Below the pieces are notes generated by a model. The model worked only from the letters and a program-made list of their open reading frames with translations. It did no database searches and was not told the origin of the DNA. Below, piece by piece: positions 42,568 through 55,525 of a stretch of 64,000 nucleotides of DNA. The first letter of the stretch is position 1. Each line of letters opens with the position of its first letter. The DNA is taken from assembly GCA_004794785.1 (NCBI GenBank), contig SJOL01009432.1, positions 313,229 to 377,228 on the forward strand. Reading direction: 5' to 3'. A program made the position numbers and the translations under genes. The stretch is from Opisthorchis felineus (lineage: Eukaryota > Platyhelminthes > Trematoda > Opisthorchiida > Opisthorchiidae).

Positions 42568-42918
42568 ACAGGCGTGTTTGAGGAAAACTAAGTCTGGTTA
42601 GAACAGAGAGTGACTTTACCGTTCTATCTGTGTACCTCTCTCTTTCCGTTTGAAAATAAGCCCACATTTAGTATTTAGTGTTTCATATTTGGACTTCTCA
42701 CCAGACAAATGAAACGACAGTTGTGTAAGAAGAATCATCTCAAAAAAGGATTTAAAATCTTGGTATCAGTAGTGTAATAAATGACCAGGTTTGGGAAAAG
42801 ACCGCAACACAGAGAAACGATTTAGCAGAATTACGAAACGCAGTTCCGAATGACGAAAATAAATGCAAAGGCGAGGACAATGTAGACAAATGGACGAAAA
42901 CAGAACTGTCACCGGTAG

Positions 42919-43612
42919 TTATTTCGGCAACGAGTCTTTGTGTAAACGAGGTCGTTTTTTATCCAGAGCGGGACTGACAACTGACGGCCTTTTACGGATT
43001 CCATTCACTGCTGTCGTTTTGGAAGATGCATCGCTCGGTGAAGACGAGGTTTCGTTAGCCGACGCAAACATTTCGGTCTTTAGTTTCCGCTTCAATGTGA
43101 CCTTGAGCGGTTCCACACGACGTTCAGCCTCGCCCTTAGGTACAATCCCCGGCTGAACATTCTCAATTTCCTCTGCAACTAGGTTTTCCGTGGTTTCTTT
43201 GATTCCCTTTGTTGTCTTTATTCCTTTGCCCGTGGGCTTTTTATCTGAATCCGCGAGCTGAGGTCGGTGGCCTGGACCGGTGATTTTCATGCCCGCGTGA
43301 TCGGTACAAATCCAACGGAAACTGGAGATGATTGTTGAGCTAGTAATGGAATTCAAGCCGGTCTTTGCAAGATCCCACCGTTCCTTATCCAAGTCATCCA
43401 CTTCGATCTTCGAATCGAGCGCGTGCTCCAAGCAGTATGAGTTTGGACAGCGCCAGCACAAGTGAGTCGAAGGATGTCCACATTGATCACAATAGTGCCA
43501 AGGGCAGTACCAAATACCACTAGGTGGGCTGGACAGTCCCAAGCAATTCAGGTGGAATGATTTGGGGCAGCTGCTCTTGTCACAAAGCAGTAATTCACCA
43601 CCGTCCCCACAT
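42919..43612 (-). CDS. NSD: NSD terminal exon: PHD, C5HCH and basic tail
   Basis: Starts [20 protein letters not shown] and goes on to [11 protein letters not shown], then [12 protein letters not shown]. This is the fused PHD-C5HCH module at the C-terminus of NSD proteins. After RWICTDHAG comes a Lys/Arg-rich tail ([27 protein letters not shown]) with likely nuclear localisation signals, then the stop at 42,919-42,921. Confidence 0.93.
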
Positions 43613-46600
43613 CTGTAAGAAAATAAAATAGCTTAGGAAATCGCTGCCAATAGTTCGGTAACAATACATCCTAAGACTACTTTAGCATGTATGCCTTGAA
43701 AACTGGAATGACAAATGAATGCATCTCAGGGTCCGAGCAATATTTTAATCTAAAAAACAGTTGGCGATGCTGTGCTGGCATCAGAACAAATAAACCGACA
43801 TGGCAGATGATAATCGCAAAAAATTAAGCCACATTTAGATAGAGATGGGCTAAAGAAGAGAACTGTTATTAGCAGTGTATCCGCACTGAATATTCTAATG
43901 GAAGGCTACTTCCCGTGAGTTGGATCCTCATGTATTATGGCTGGAATGTCCTGTTTCTAACTATTCACCAACGATCCGGGACTCCATGAGAGCTTGATTT
44001 TATATCAGCAAGTTTTCTTTGAAGGATTCTTTTTACTAAGACTCACTGTTATGTGAGGGAGCTACGCGATAGCTTCGCTGCAGGATCACCATTGGCTGCG
44101 GAATATAGCTATTTACATCAGGGTCGTTAACCACTCGTTGTCTATCACATCGAATGGTTCATCTGCAAGCGTGAGTTTTGGGTTTGATCTCAATCCGTCT
44201 TGCACGGCTGAGGCGCCTACTGAGCCGTGCAGCAGAATTACTTTGGTTATTTGAAATAGTTAGCATTTCTCAGGGTCTGGTTCAGGAAGATAATGGAGAC
44301 TCATGCAGCAACGATTACGCAATTAAAGAGGAAGGGTGACAGAGGGCACCCTAACATGACACTACTGGGTTTTGTGAACTCAAGAGACACATACGGGTTT
44401 CAGTTTTAGACCTTGTCTTAAAGTGAAGGAACAACTGATGTAAACCTGGCCAGGGCGAAGCCTAGCTCGATTCTCGCGAATATTACGCTCCCGATGATGG
44501 TTAACCTGCGTAGGATAGTAGCAGGTATGGTCACTAGATTCATACCCTGGCGGTACTCGCACAATGATCTTGCGTATTTCAAAATGAGCAACAATGTCGT
44601 ATCGAAGCTCATTACAGGTAGGTGACTGCTACATGGTCCAATTGAGTTCAGGGCTGGCTTGCAGTGCGTGGCCTCCAGATAACACGGTGTGAGCGCTTGT
44701 GCTAAGTTTCTACTGTTTAAAGACAACTGAAGCCCAACATATAACTGAACACTTCGACTTCATTGACTGTGCGGTGAGTGCCAACCCCAATCGTTCGCCA
44801 AGATGGGTTACCTCCGAACTTAGTAAGCCGACGTGGATATTCATAATACCTAGCAGAATCACGATATTTGTACCTTTCACTGACCGAAGCAACCGTGACA
44901 AATTTCGATAGAGGCTCTCTTTCTCAGCTTCAGAGCTTTTACGCCAACACAACAAACACTCCAGTTAACACGTGGAGACTCATTGATCTTGATTGAACCA
45001 GTCGGTAGAACAACACAAAGATTATTACTGGAATCCAATCCAGTAAGGCGCACTCAACCCTAGGGCTAAGCACAACTCTCACGTCGTAGACACCACGAGC
45101 CAACGCATTAGGATCACCAAACACACGAAGAGTAAAGTGTGAGAAATCTGGGCTCGTCCCAAGCGGCTTGAGATGTATGACCGAACTGGGGTCTTGTATG
45201 TGTGTTTCGGAGACAACACACACTATTCGAAAGAGCAAACAATGTCTGAGCAGGATCTACCTGTTGCTAATTTGAGACGGAGTATAGACGTCGAAAACCT
45301 CAATATGGAACAGATCCCTCGAATTTAATAATGAATTTAGTTCTATTTATTTTACCGGATAGAAGCTTAGATACGAAAATATGATTAGGTGATTGACGGC
45401 TGAATAAGTCAGTAGGACTTGGGTGAGAGACGTGTGGGAAGGAGTCAATGAACGAAGAGCTGCAAGGGCGGATGCGTCCCGGTTACCTAGACCGAAGAAG
45501 AGGGGTTGATTGAGGTACCCCACCATGTGTCTAACTCGAAAAATTGACCTACAAGACAGCGGTTGTTAGGATTTTCTTGAAGGAACCTTCCGAGGCCGAT
45601 GACGTAACAACCTGACCCTGTGGCAGCAGGGGGTTGACCTGGCCCGAGGGCGCACAAAGCATAGATGCCTGACTCTTTATAGTGCTACACACGCTAGATG
45701 CGTTTGGAGCCGCGCCGGGCTCGGGTAAGGTTTATTTTTCGACCGTGTGCACGCACCGATTGTGACCGTCAACCGTTGGGCGATTGGGGTGTGCGGTTTT
45801 CAGGGCCAACCCTTTCGAACGTCCAACTGCTTCCATAAATATGGACATATTAGTCGCCTGAAAAAAGCACCTTAATGCCTTCACACTCCTATCGCGGAGG
45901 ATAGTACGACTATGCCTCTAGACCGCCTTATAACACAGTACGGGAACTCGTTGTTCCTCGTCAGGCTGCTCGCTATTGGGCTTCCTGGCATTTTTGAACC
46001 TTAAGGAACTGAGTTCCAACCAGTATAGCCCGTAGGATTTTTGCAGTACTTAAGACCGACCACCACGATGAGATTACGGCTTCAGACTGGGATTTCACAG
46101 CCCAACTATTTCTGGGGCCATCATATTTACTGGGGCTTTAGAGAGGCCGACGACCTTAGAAGACACATAGCAGCCGTTTTGCGCCAGTTTTGGCTACTGG
46201 TTAACACTCGTTCAGCTGTAGCACCCTTTCGGTGCCTAACTGCCATGCCACCAGAAAGAAGCATGAGGACTGGGATACTGCCAGGTTGCCCAAGCCTGAA
46301 CAAGGGGAGTCGAGAGGCAGAGGTCGGGTTCGAACCACGGACCTTCCGGTTAGTAAATTCGCGCTCTAACCACTGAGCTATCTCGCCCAGATAGGATTCT
46401 GTGTGGGGCATCAAGGCATTGGTCCCACTACTTCAGCGTTCGGACCACAGAAGGCATATTGTGTTGCGTCCAAAATCAACAAACATCTATAATCCAAAGA
46501 CGTTCAAACACTGAACTATGCTATTGAAATAAATTCCCGAACAATCAACTTGATTGTAGGGAAATGTGGCTTTGAGGTATTTTGAAGCTGATAGCTCTTG

Positions 46601-49600
46601 GGACATGGGATGACTCAGATGGAATAAATCAACGGTAAATTTTTCGAGATGGTTTTCAAGTGACTTCGATGATTCCATTCGTTCGTGACTGACCAACTGG
46701 GGAGAAATACAGTAACTGTCAGAATAACAGCTAACAACCAGTTAAATATACGGCAACTTGTAGAGCAGATAGCCAGATTTTACGGACCAATGTCTCATAT
46801 GAGACTTTCGCTATGCCATGGGTTAGCTCAACCAGAAGGCCAACATTTTTGCAAAACTGCGTGAAATACGACAGAGCTTATGAATCCACCGACTGGTTGT
46901 GCAAACGAAACAGCCGGAATGGCTTATAGGTTACCTGTAGCAAAAATCTTCGTGTGGTGGAGGACGCAGACCAAGCAAAGCATATTGATCGTGCGCAATG
47001 TCTGACTGGGTCACCGGAATCTTCGCCTTAGACATGGCGGCTCGTGCTGCCGCAGTTGTTGGTTGAATGAGTGCCCGGTCCCGACGAGCCGAAGCATGAG
47101 TTGAGGCCGCCGCAAGTAAACTGACCACAGAGAAAGCCTGCGGCTTTTGTTCTGCCACTTCTTCGTTTGCCGTTCGGCTTTTATTGAGAGACCCCCGGCC
47201 AGCATTCGTGTCCACAGGCGTTTCGGATGCAGATCCTTTTGCCTTCGACTTCCGACGTTCGTTAATCGCCGACTGCGAGGACACCGGCACATCAGTAACT
47301 TGGGATTGAACTGAATCAAAACTTTTTGGTAAGTTGAGCGTGCTGGCGCATGTATCTGCACCACATAAACAGAGAGAGGCTGCCCCCATCAAACCGGTGG
47401 AAAGAAACTGCGAAGCCCGGTAATCGACGGTCAACTCCTCGTTTGGCGCGATTGTCTTCAAGGCGAAAAGACCTGAGAGGCAAATAAAAAGGTATACAGT
47501 AACCCCAGGAAGGAACAGTCGAGATCAGGGAAGCAAAAGAACGAAGATTTGGCGGTGAGATATCTTCAGATACATGAAACGATTTGAAATGAACGGAATT
47601 CCATACGGATGAATCCGGTATCTGGTTTTACTTAACACTTAGTCCATCCGAGTACCCAAATCTTCGCGCAACAGCGACATGAGGTGGAATGGCGAAGACG
47701 AAGGCCATCCTGGAAATTGACTCACGGCCAGTCGTAATTGAGGCAAACCGCAATGTCGAAGGACGGAACTATCGACAGCACCAGCTTGATCTATAAACTT
47801 CTGGGTTGAAATCGTCTCTTAAGAAGTTCGAAACCTATGGTAAAACTTTTTAGTGTGCATAACCAAGTAAGTTGGAGTATGTTACAGATGGTTGACGCCA
47901 GAATATTGATCGATGACCCAAGCAACTTAGCTGTTCGACGAGGGTCACAACCGTGAATGTTTTTCCAACCTGGCAGGCAGTTCTGGATGTGGACCGTAAC
48001 CAGAATAATGTGGCTAACATCTGTTGCCCGGTCTATAAGGATGTAATTCACACGATGAGGTAAGCATTGAGATAACCTTGTTAAGACTAGGGTATAAGAA
48101 AGATTCACCGTTGTTCTCCTGGGGAACGGTTACCTACGCAACCTTAGGGCCCAAAAAGAAGCGAGCCACCCGGACGGTGTTCACTCTAACAAGTATGTGG
48201 ACTGGCGCTCGCCACACATGCCTTTTGGGTCACCAACGGCTTGTGTTCTTCCGGCTGCTCAGCATCAATAAGTGGACCGAAGTTATTCCCTACAAAATAA
48301 AAGTGACTGCCTTGTTGCTGAAATGCCACCAACTCTTCAGCTAAATCAGCAGCTCCCGACCGGAGAAAGCTGCTACAATATTGACCGTTGGCTCGAATTT
48401 TTTTCAGTTTGATGTTTGGGTCATTTGACAATCATCACCATTATGTTTTTAAACCTACACTTTTGTTGTCCATTTTTTTATTCGTACTCGAAGTGTGATC
48501 GGAACGGGTAAAGGGTTAACATGTGTTGAAAATAACTAGTGACACTCTGTATTAATAGTCGTATTTGTTGTTGGTTTGTTCGCTGAGCTCGGCAACTTGA
48601 TTACAAACGTTTCATCACCAATCGAGATGACATCACCAGTGCGTTGTTAGGCAGCGTGGCGATGGGTCGGTGGATATGCGCTGAATAGTGTTGCGTGTGT
48701 TAATATACGTGCTGCTAGCAGGGGCGACTTTCGATCACGATTGATTGTTGGGTCGGGAGGTTCCATCGGTTAGTCTGTTATCCTGTGACCTAATTTGTCG
48801 CTGATCATGTGGCCTCTGGGGTTGGCCTGCCCCGCTCTCGTACTCTAGTCGGTGCTGGAGTGAACTGTCACTGACCTCTCTGGGCTCCAGTTTGTGACCT
48901 TTGTTGATCTGACTCCAAGGAGTTTCTTGTTTCTTGGTTTACTCAACGCACAACCACCGACCCATCAATACGCTCCACTACGCGCCAAAAAAACGCATTC
49001 ACGATGTCACCTCGATTCGTGATGAAACGTTTGCGATCGAATTGCCCAGCTCAATGAACAAACCAACGACCATATCCGCTACCCGAGTTACCAACATTCT
49101 CCTCAATAGTCTTATTTGTGTTCCCGCTACAGTCGTCCTAGGGTTGACACGTTGCGTATGTCTAAGGCCTAAACAAGGTTAAGAAACTAAGACGACCGAT
49201 TACGTCTGAAAAAGTTGCTCCAACCATTTGCTTACTTTAGCTCATAATAGGCTCTCCGACAACACAAAAAACAGCCAAAAGAAAATTCGACGGAGATCCG
49301 GCGATAGGATTTAGAAACAACACATCTTGGAGCCTAGCCTAAAATGAAATAAATAATTGTTATTGTTACTTGCTGTTGCACAGGCGGACAAGTCGTTAGT
49401 TCGACCGATCGAGCTCGAAGGAGTTGTGTTAAGGCGCGACCTTGGGAAAACAAGGTCCGTAGTTTGAACCTAATGTCGACAGCTCGACTGCTTCTGTCTA
49501 GGCTCGGGCAAACTGGCACTATCTCTGCCCTCGTGCCTCCGGGTGGCGTGGCACTTAGGCACCGAAAGGGTGTTATAGCTGAACGATTTTTTATCGGGCA

Positions 49601-52600
49601 TCAGAAGTGGAACGTCACACTGTACTACTGTGTTCATCAAAATATGGTTCCTGCTTCATCCCTCCGTCACCAATCATTAAGCTGTTTTCCACACTATCCG
49701 ATGGAGCTATCACGTACAGTGTCAAGACCGTTCTTTTTAAGTTCGGTGTAGGTAGGCTTCGTTTTCCATCTTATCTACGGTTCATCACATAGGTCTGAAG
49801 GACATTTGTTTTGACTTTCATGCCGACTGTACGGAGGGAAGATAAAATCTCATAAAGGAAAGGAATAATTCTATCAGGTCACTCACTGTTGAGAATTTGA
49901 TGTTGATACCTTCATCCAGCTACAAGCTTAGAAACAGGCAAGAAATGCGATACCTGCAGCCAGTAGTCCATTGAAACGTCAGCTGATTTGAACGCTACCA
50001 TCATCCGTAACTATAGACCGTTTTACCGATGATTTGGGAAAGTGGAGGCGCATTTGAGGCGGTAATGATATAATTGATGCGTAAATACGGGCTTGTCAGT
50101 GGACTTTTAAGTGGGGAGATTACGACGGGAGCTATGCATTGAAGGCAATAGCTTGGACGCACGAGCGCCATTGAGGGCGCGACTGGGCCATGTCTAACAA
50201 TGTCTCTAACCATTTATGTGACCCGTCTCGGGGTCCCCATCCAGGGAGACAGTAATGACGAGGGCAATTGAATTTGCTGCTAATGGCTTTCATACTTCGC
50301 TGCCAAGTCATTGTTTGACTTCCTCTGACTCGTTTTTACCCTTCGCGTGGTTGTACGAAAAGAGCCCTTCGAGGAAGTCGGTCGACTTGCATACGGAGCA
50401 CGTGACAAAGCTAGCGCAACCTATGGGCTGTGATCAGTTCATCAATTGTGGGCGAGTTATTTATTCCGAAAACCATTCGACGTACTTCTGCATTACTGGT
50501 CCGGTGTTCCAACCGGACTCGGGCAACGCTCCGAAGACATCGATGGTCAAACAATAAAAGTTTTTGGAGTCCCCAGCGCGCAGCGGCCAGGTTTCCGAAC
50601 GTATAATAATATGGAGTGCACCGCAGCACTGTAAACTCTACCCTTGACAGATAAGCTGTGCTTACGCCACAGGTGATGCAGGTTCACAAAGGTTGCTCTG
50701 ACCTTCCCAATCCGGATGGAAATATCGTCTTTCGCGAGACCACCGGGACTGATACAGTTGTCCAGGTAGATAAGTTTGTCTACTACCTCAATCGGCTCAT
50801 CGGCAAGCACGAGGCTAGGGTTCGAGCCCAGCCAGTCTTGCAGCAGCACTCTACTCCTTGCAAGTGTGAAGCGCATGCCAAACCGTGAGGCAGAATTATT
50901 TAGATTGTTGAATGCTGTTTGCATTACCACGGCATCAGATCCAAGAAGAGTTATCCCGCCTCCGTACTCGATATCTGCGAGCGGACGCCCCGGGAGCACT
51001 TCTACTCCACAGGCACTAGAGGCTGGTAGTGATTGTTCCATTACTCAGATTATTTAATATTGCTTGAATTACGACGGCGCCAGATCCAAGAAGAGCTATG
51101 TCGTTGATACCTATGAGTAAATACCCTAGGAGCATTTCGAACCCACAGGACTTACAGGCTGGTAGTGAGTCTTCCATAATCCTATCTATGATGAAGTTGA
51201 AGTGGAAAGGTGAAAAAGGAAAGCCTTGCCTGAAATCACTTGATGTAATGAACTCAGGTGAGAGCTTCCCGTAGACCTTTACATGTAAGCGGGAGTTGGC
51301 GTACAGCGCCTTAAGGAAGGTCAAGAATTTACGGGGGACACCTTTGCTCCATAGACACTGCCATAGTGCCTGACGTTGCACAGAGTCAAAGGCGGCTTTC
51401 AAGTCAAGCAAGACAATCAGTATTGGTCGCTAGAAGCTGTGTCCCTGTTCGAGAATCTGTCGGGAGGTGCAAATGTGATCGATGCATCATCTGGCAGGAC
51501 GGAACCCAACTTGGTTTTCACTTAGTTTCTCCCTGTGTTCAGTCAACCTTCGAATGAAAAGACCAGGGAGCACTTTCAATGCCACATCTACCAGGCTGCT
51601 GCCAAGGTGGTTTTCACACAGCGTCCGCGTACCCTTTTCGAAGACAGGGATAACTGTCGACATGCCACATTGTGCAGGCACTTTCTCTTCACTCCATATC
51701 GCACCAATTAGTTTTGTCAGATTGGTCATCAGGGATTCTCCGCCTTCTTTGAAGAGGGCTGGATAGAGACCGTCCGGTCCTGGTGCCTTGTCATGTTTCA
51801 GTACGGATATTTCGTACTTTATTTCTTATTCCGACGGGCGACCAAGGTTTACATTCCATTCACCCGTATGCACTGTGTGTGTTGCATGGGGCCAGCTACA
51901 CTGTCCTTCGAAATGTTCGGCCTATCTTTCCAGTCGACCTTTTGCGAGTGAATTATTGAGCCGTCTTTTTCACTTATTGTTTCACTGACTGTTGCTTACC
52001 TAGCGCCAGTGGATCGCATCGGTTGACATGGGACACGGCTGTTTCCTCTAGCAAAAGCTTTCTCCATCTCCCGAGCTTTCGATGTCCACCACAGCTCTCG
52101 GTCTTTCCTTAGGCTCTTCACTACTTGGCGTTTGAAGGATTTGCGTGCGCCGGCGTGCTCGTTGCCTGATGGTATGGATTTCATGGCATCACTCATAACT
52201 AGCGATCTCGACAACCTCCAGTGGTCATTTGATCGTATCCGAGAAGTCGGACAGACAGCACCGAAAGTCGCCAACATAGATCATTTCACAGTAAGCCACA
52301 CTTCATCCACGTGCTCGCTACCAGTACAGTATTGGTTTACTGTGGAGAGTTGTTGGGCTAGCTCAGATCGATACTGTTGAGCTATGGTATTTCTTCTTGC
52401 TGACTTGCGAGGGCCGATTTTTCACAAACTGAGAGTCAATCAACAACTCTGCGCAGGCGTCCACTGGGTGCATGACAATTGACCCGCAAACCCCTCAAGA
52501 GACCAGTGGATCGTATCATTATCGGGCGGTACATAAGTTCGATGTTATGCTGCCTGCTTCTGACCCGCATATTGGATAAAAGGAAGGAAACGCACAAATA

Positions 52601-55493
52601 AGGAACGGGAAGCCCTGGCAAGATAATTTACAATTTAGTCTGAAGACAAGTGATTCAAACAGACAGTGTGGAACATCGCAACAACTCACCAACATGTGGT
52701 TTATCTCCAGTGAGCCAACTCTCAGCCAGCAAATTCGGTTCACAAGAGTGGTTGATGAATCGGGAAAGGTTACCCTGTTTGTGTGCATCTACAACGAAAT
52801 CCAGGTCGGAACTGAGGCGGGCAAGATAGGTTTCGGCTAGTGGTTGAAAGCCTTTTCGTGACGAACTGATGTTTGCCAGTGCATTTGGACCAAGAGCTTC
52901 GAGTATTCGCTGATTGGCGTCGTCCAGTGTGATGATTTCTCCGACATATTCGGTGACTAAATCACCCTGTTTTTTTAATTACCAAACCAAAAAAGAGGTA
53001 TGGGTAGAAGACTGAACAAGTGGAAGAAAGTACGGCATATTTTACAGAAACCACATTGCGGAAAGTAAAAAAAATACGACCACTATCGTAATCTACCTTC
53101 TCATCAGGCGTATAGCCAAGGATGTGGTCCAACACTTCAGCTCGTTAGTGTTAACTGGATTGAAACTTGCCTACATACCAGAGTTTCCATTATGGATTTC
53201 TTTAGCATCGTTCGCCGAACGATTCGAGTCAAACGAGCGATTCGGAGCTTAGTATGAATGCCAAGCCGGTAGCAAAATCATCCGAGATTCCGTCTTCTGA
53301 ATAACAGTGCCACAGGCGAGCACCGGCGGTCAGGTTGATCGAAATAAAAACAGTTGAATGGAACTGCCGTTGTAGACACTTACTGGTTTGAATGATTTGT
53401 TGGCTTTCAACCCGAAGCCACGATTGACAGTCCGAAATAAGGTCACCCGATCAGTCTCGGATGTGAGAAGCATTTGGGCGAACCGTCTATTACCACAGTC
53501 CTTGGTCCCAAAGGAGCAAACCGCACTGGCACAGTCGGCTCGATTCCGTACATGAATACAACCAGACTTGTTTGAACACATAGTGTTTGTAGTTGATGAG
53601 GTCGCACAAGAACAAGGCGAGGACGGAACTCTGGAAGTGATGAGTTTGTGAAGCTAAGCAAAAAAGAAAAACAGATGCTATGATGAAGACCAAAAGAAAG
53701 GGAAGATTGCCATACACATTAGGGTTCCCCACGCACATGCAGTTGGGACTTTCACCTCTGCGTCTGGAAACAATGCATTGTAGGTCTAATCCCAGAAAGG
53801 TCCCGCAATGATCTGGCCACTTTTCTTTTAGGCTAACCCTATGTCCCCTTCCCTACCCCATTTCTTTCTTCTTTCCACTACAAAGCTTTATTCAGATAAA
53901 TTAACATGGTTGTATGGCAGTGAAGCACGAATGTTTCTATCTGGTTTTGCTGTCAAGGATGATGATGATGATGAATAGCGCGGCAATGCGAGTGGCCGGA
54001 TCATGCATTCACGGTTCAGTTCAACCTTTCAGCTCTTGGCTGTTTTGAGATACCGTCCTTCCGAAGCAGGGTAACAACACCTACGGACAGATTGGTAGTG
54101 CTTTTGCTTCCTACATTCCATTAAGTTGCCAAAATAGACCATGTTTCGTCCCTCCGTCTATGATGTGAGGAACATCGGTTATAAAGCAGACAAAACGCTC
54201 GCGTTACCGTGGTGAGATTCAATTCGGGTTCTAATGTGAATCGACCTTCTGATGTAACCCTAGAGACCCCATTGTTTAGTCACGTCAGACATTACCGTTC
54301 TGTATAAAATAGATCCGAAGTTGACCGAAACTCTACAGAAAACTAGGAGATAACAGGAGTAACACAACACACCTTATGAATTGGGTAGTTGTACATTCGG
54401 TCCTTTCACAGGTCTTGGTCTCAGATACCGAAATCTACCCCGAGAACGGCAATCTATAGAGTACCTGACGGGAGGGTTAACATCTAATTATTGTTCATGT
54501 AGATGTACATTATCGACAGACCACGTGGCACGGGAGTGCACTTAGAGTATGTGGAGCCCGAACGACAGGTCAAAACGAATACTTAGTGGTTTCAACCGAG
54601 TTAACGTGTCTGTAGTGCGTAAGGAGTTCTGGATTTCAGAGAAATATACAGGTTAACCTCAGTACAGTCTACCTCTAGGTGCAACGTAGTGCGGTCTCGG
54701 GAGAGTGATCCAATCAGGCAGGTTGGCGCAAGCACAAAATAATTTGCGAAAGGAGTGAAGACAGGAGTCTGGACAAGCAAAGAAATGGTACTTATCAATA
54801 CGGATTCCCTATAGATGGTCATTGTATTTTCAGGGCTTCAACTACATCATCAACTTTTACGGATTCTAAGGCGATCAGACCAGATCACACATATATATAA
54901 CTGAAAATGGGTAGTAGTGGGGCATCCTAACTTACTTTCGGCCATAGTTTTTCAGGGAAAATAGTGCTGTGCAACGGTGTCAGTTCAGCCAGTGCGAGTG
55001 CTTTACTTTCTTCTTCCAGGGACGGATGGATACCAACATCAGCGTCCATGGATGCCGGTGGCAAGAGTTCTTCATCCGGCAAAGGATCGGCATGCATAGA
55101 AGTCAATGGTAGGCCTCGTTTGAGCACATGGTTAACGTATAGTTGATAGGCTTTCGGTGCGCGCTTCAATGCTGAGGACGAGAGGTAGTACACGTTATGT
55201 CATGACTGAGACAAACAGAATAAGGACCATACATGTGGTAACCTAGCGGCCAAGGGGGATAAATAAAAAGTGCACTATTATCGCAATTTTTCATAACAGA
55301 AAGATGCAGTGGTCTCAAAAAACCATGGTAAGCAGTAAACGGATTTGGATGAGATCCAATCAAACATTCTCAGTTCACTGGACAATTGACGGACTCGGAC
55401 CTAGAATCGGCAAAAAAAGTTGCACAAAACCTGAAGCCCTAGTGTCTGTTCCTTTGGATAGGAACACGACTTCATGATGCAGCTTACCACTAT

Positions 55494-55525
<32 letters not shown>

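Larger units (their letters stand above)
37766..42918. other. Intergenic region between NXT and NSD (tail to tail)
   Basis: About 5 kb without a gene I can identify. It holds the 3' flanks of both genes. Two small ORFs are listed separately. No transposon motif was found. A region near 39.2-39.5 kb with GACGCCCTCTGGATGCGGCA looks like a dispersed repeat, but no second copy is present in the window. Confidence 0.4.

Noticed and set aside
42863..43156. 97-codon plus-strand ORF
   Set aside because: Shadow of the basic C-terminal tail of NSD on the opposite strand.
48186..48431. Minus-strand ORF of 81 codons with protein-like look as a possible extra NSD exon
   Set aside because: The exons at 52,690 and 47,472 join in matching phase and directly complete the SET motif, leaving no room for an insert; no family was recognised.
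55497..55525. Regulatory element
   Set aside because: Plain TAA microsatellite, most likely the tail of an old retroelement.
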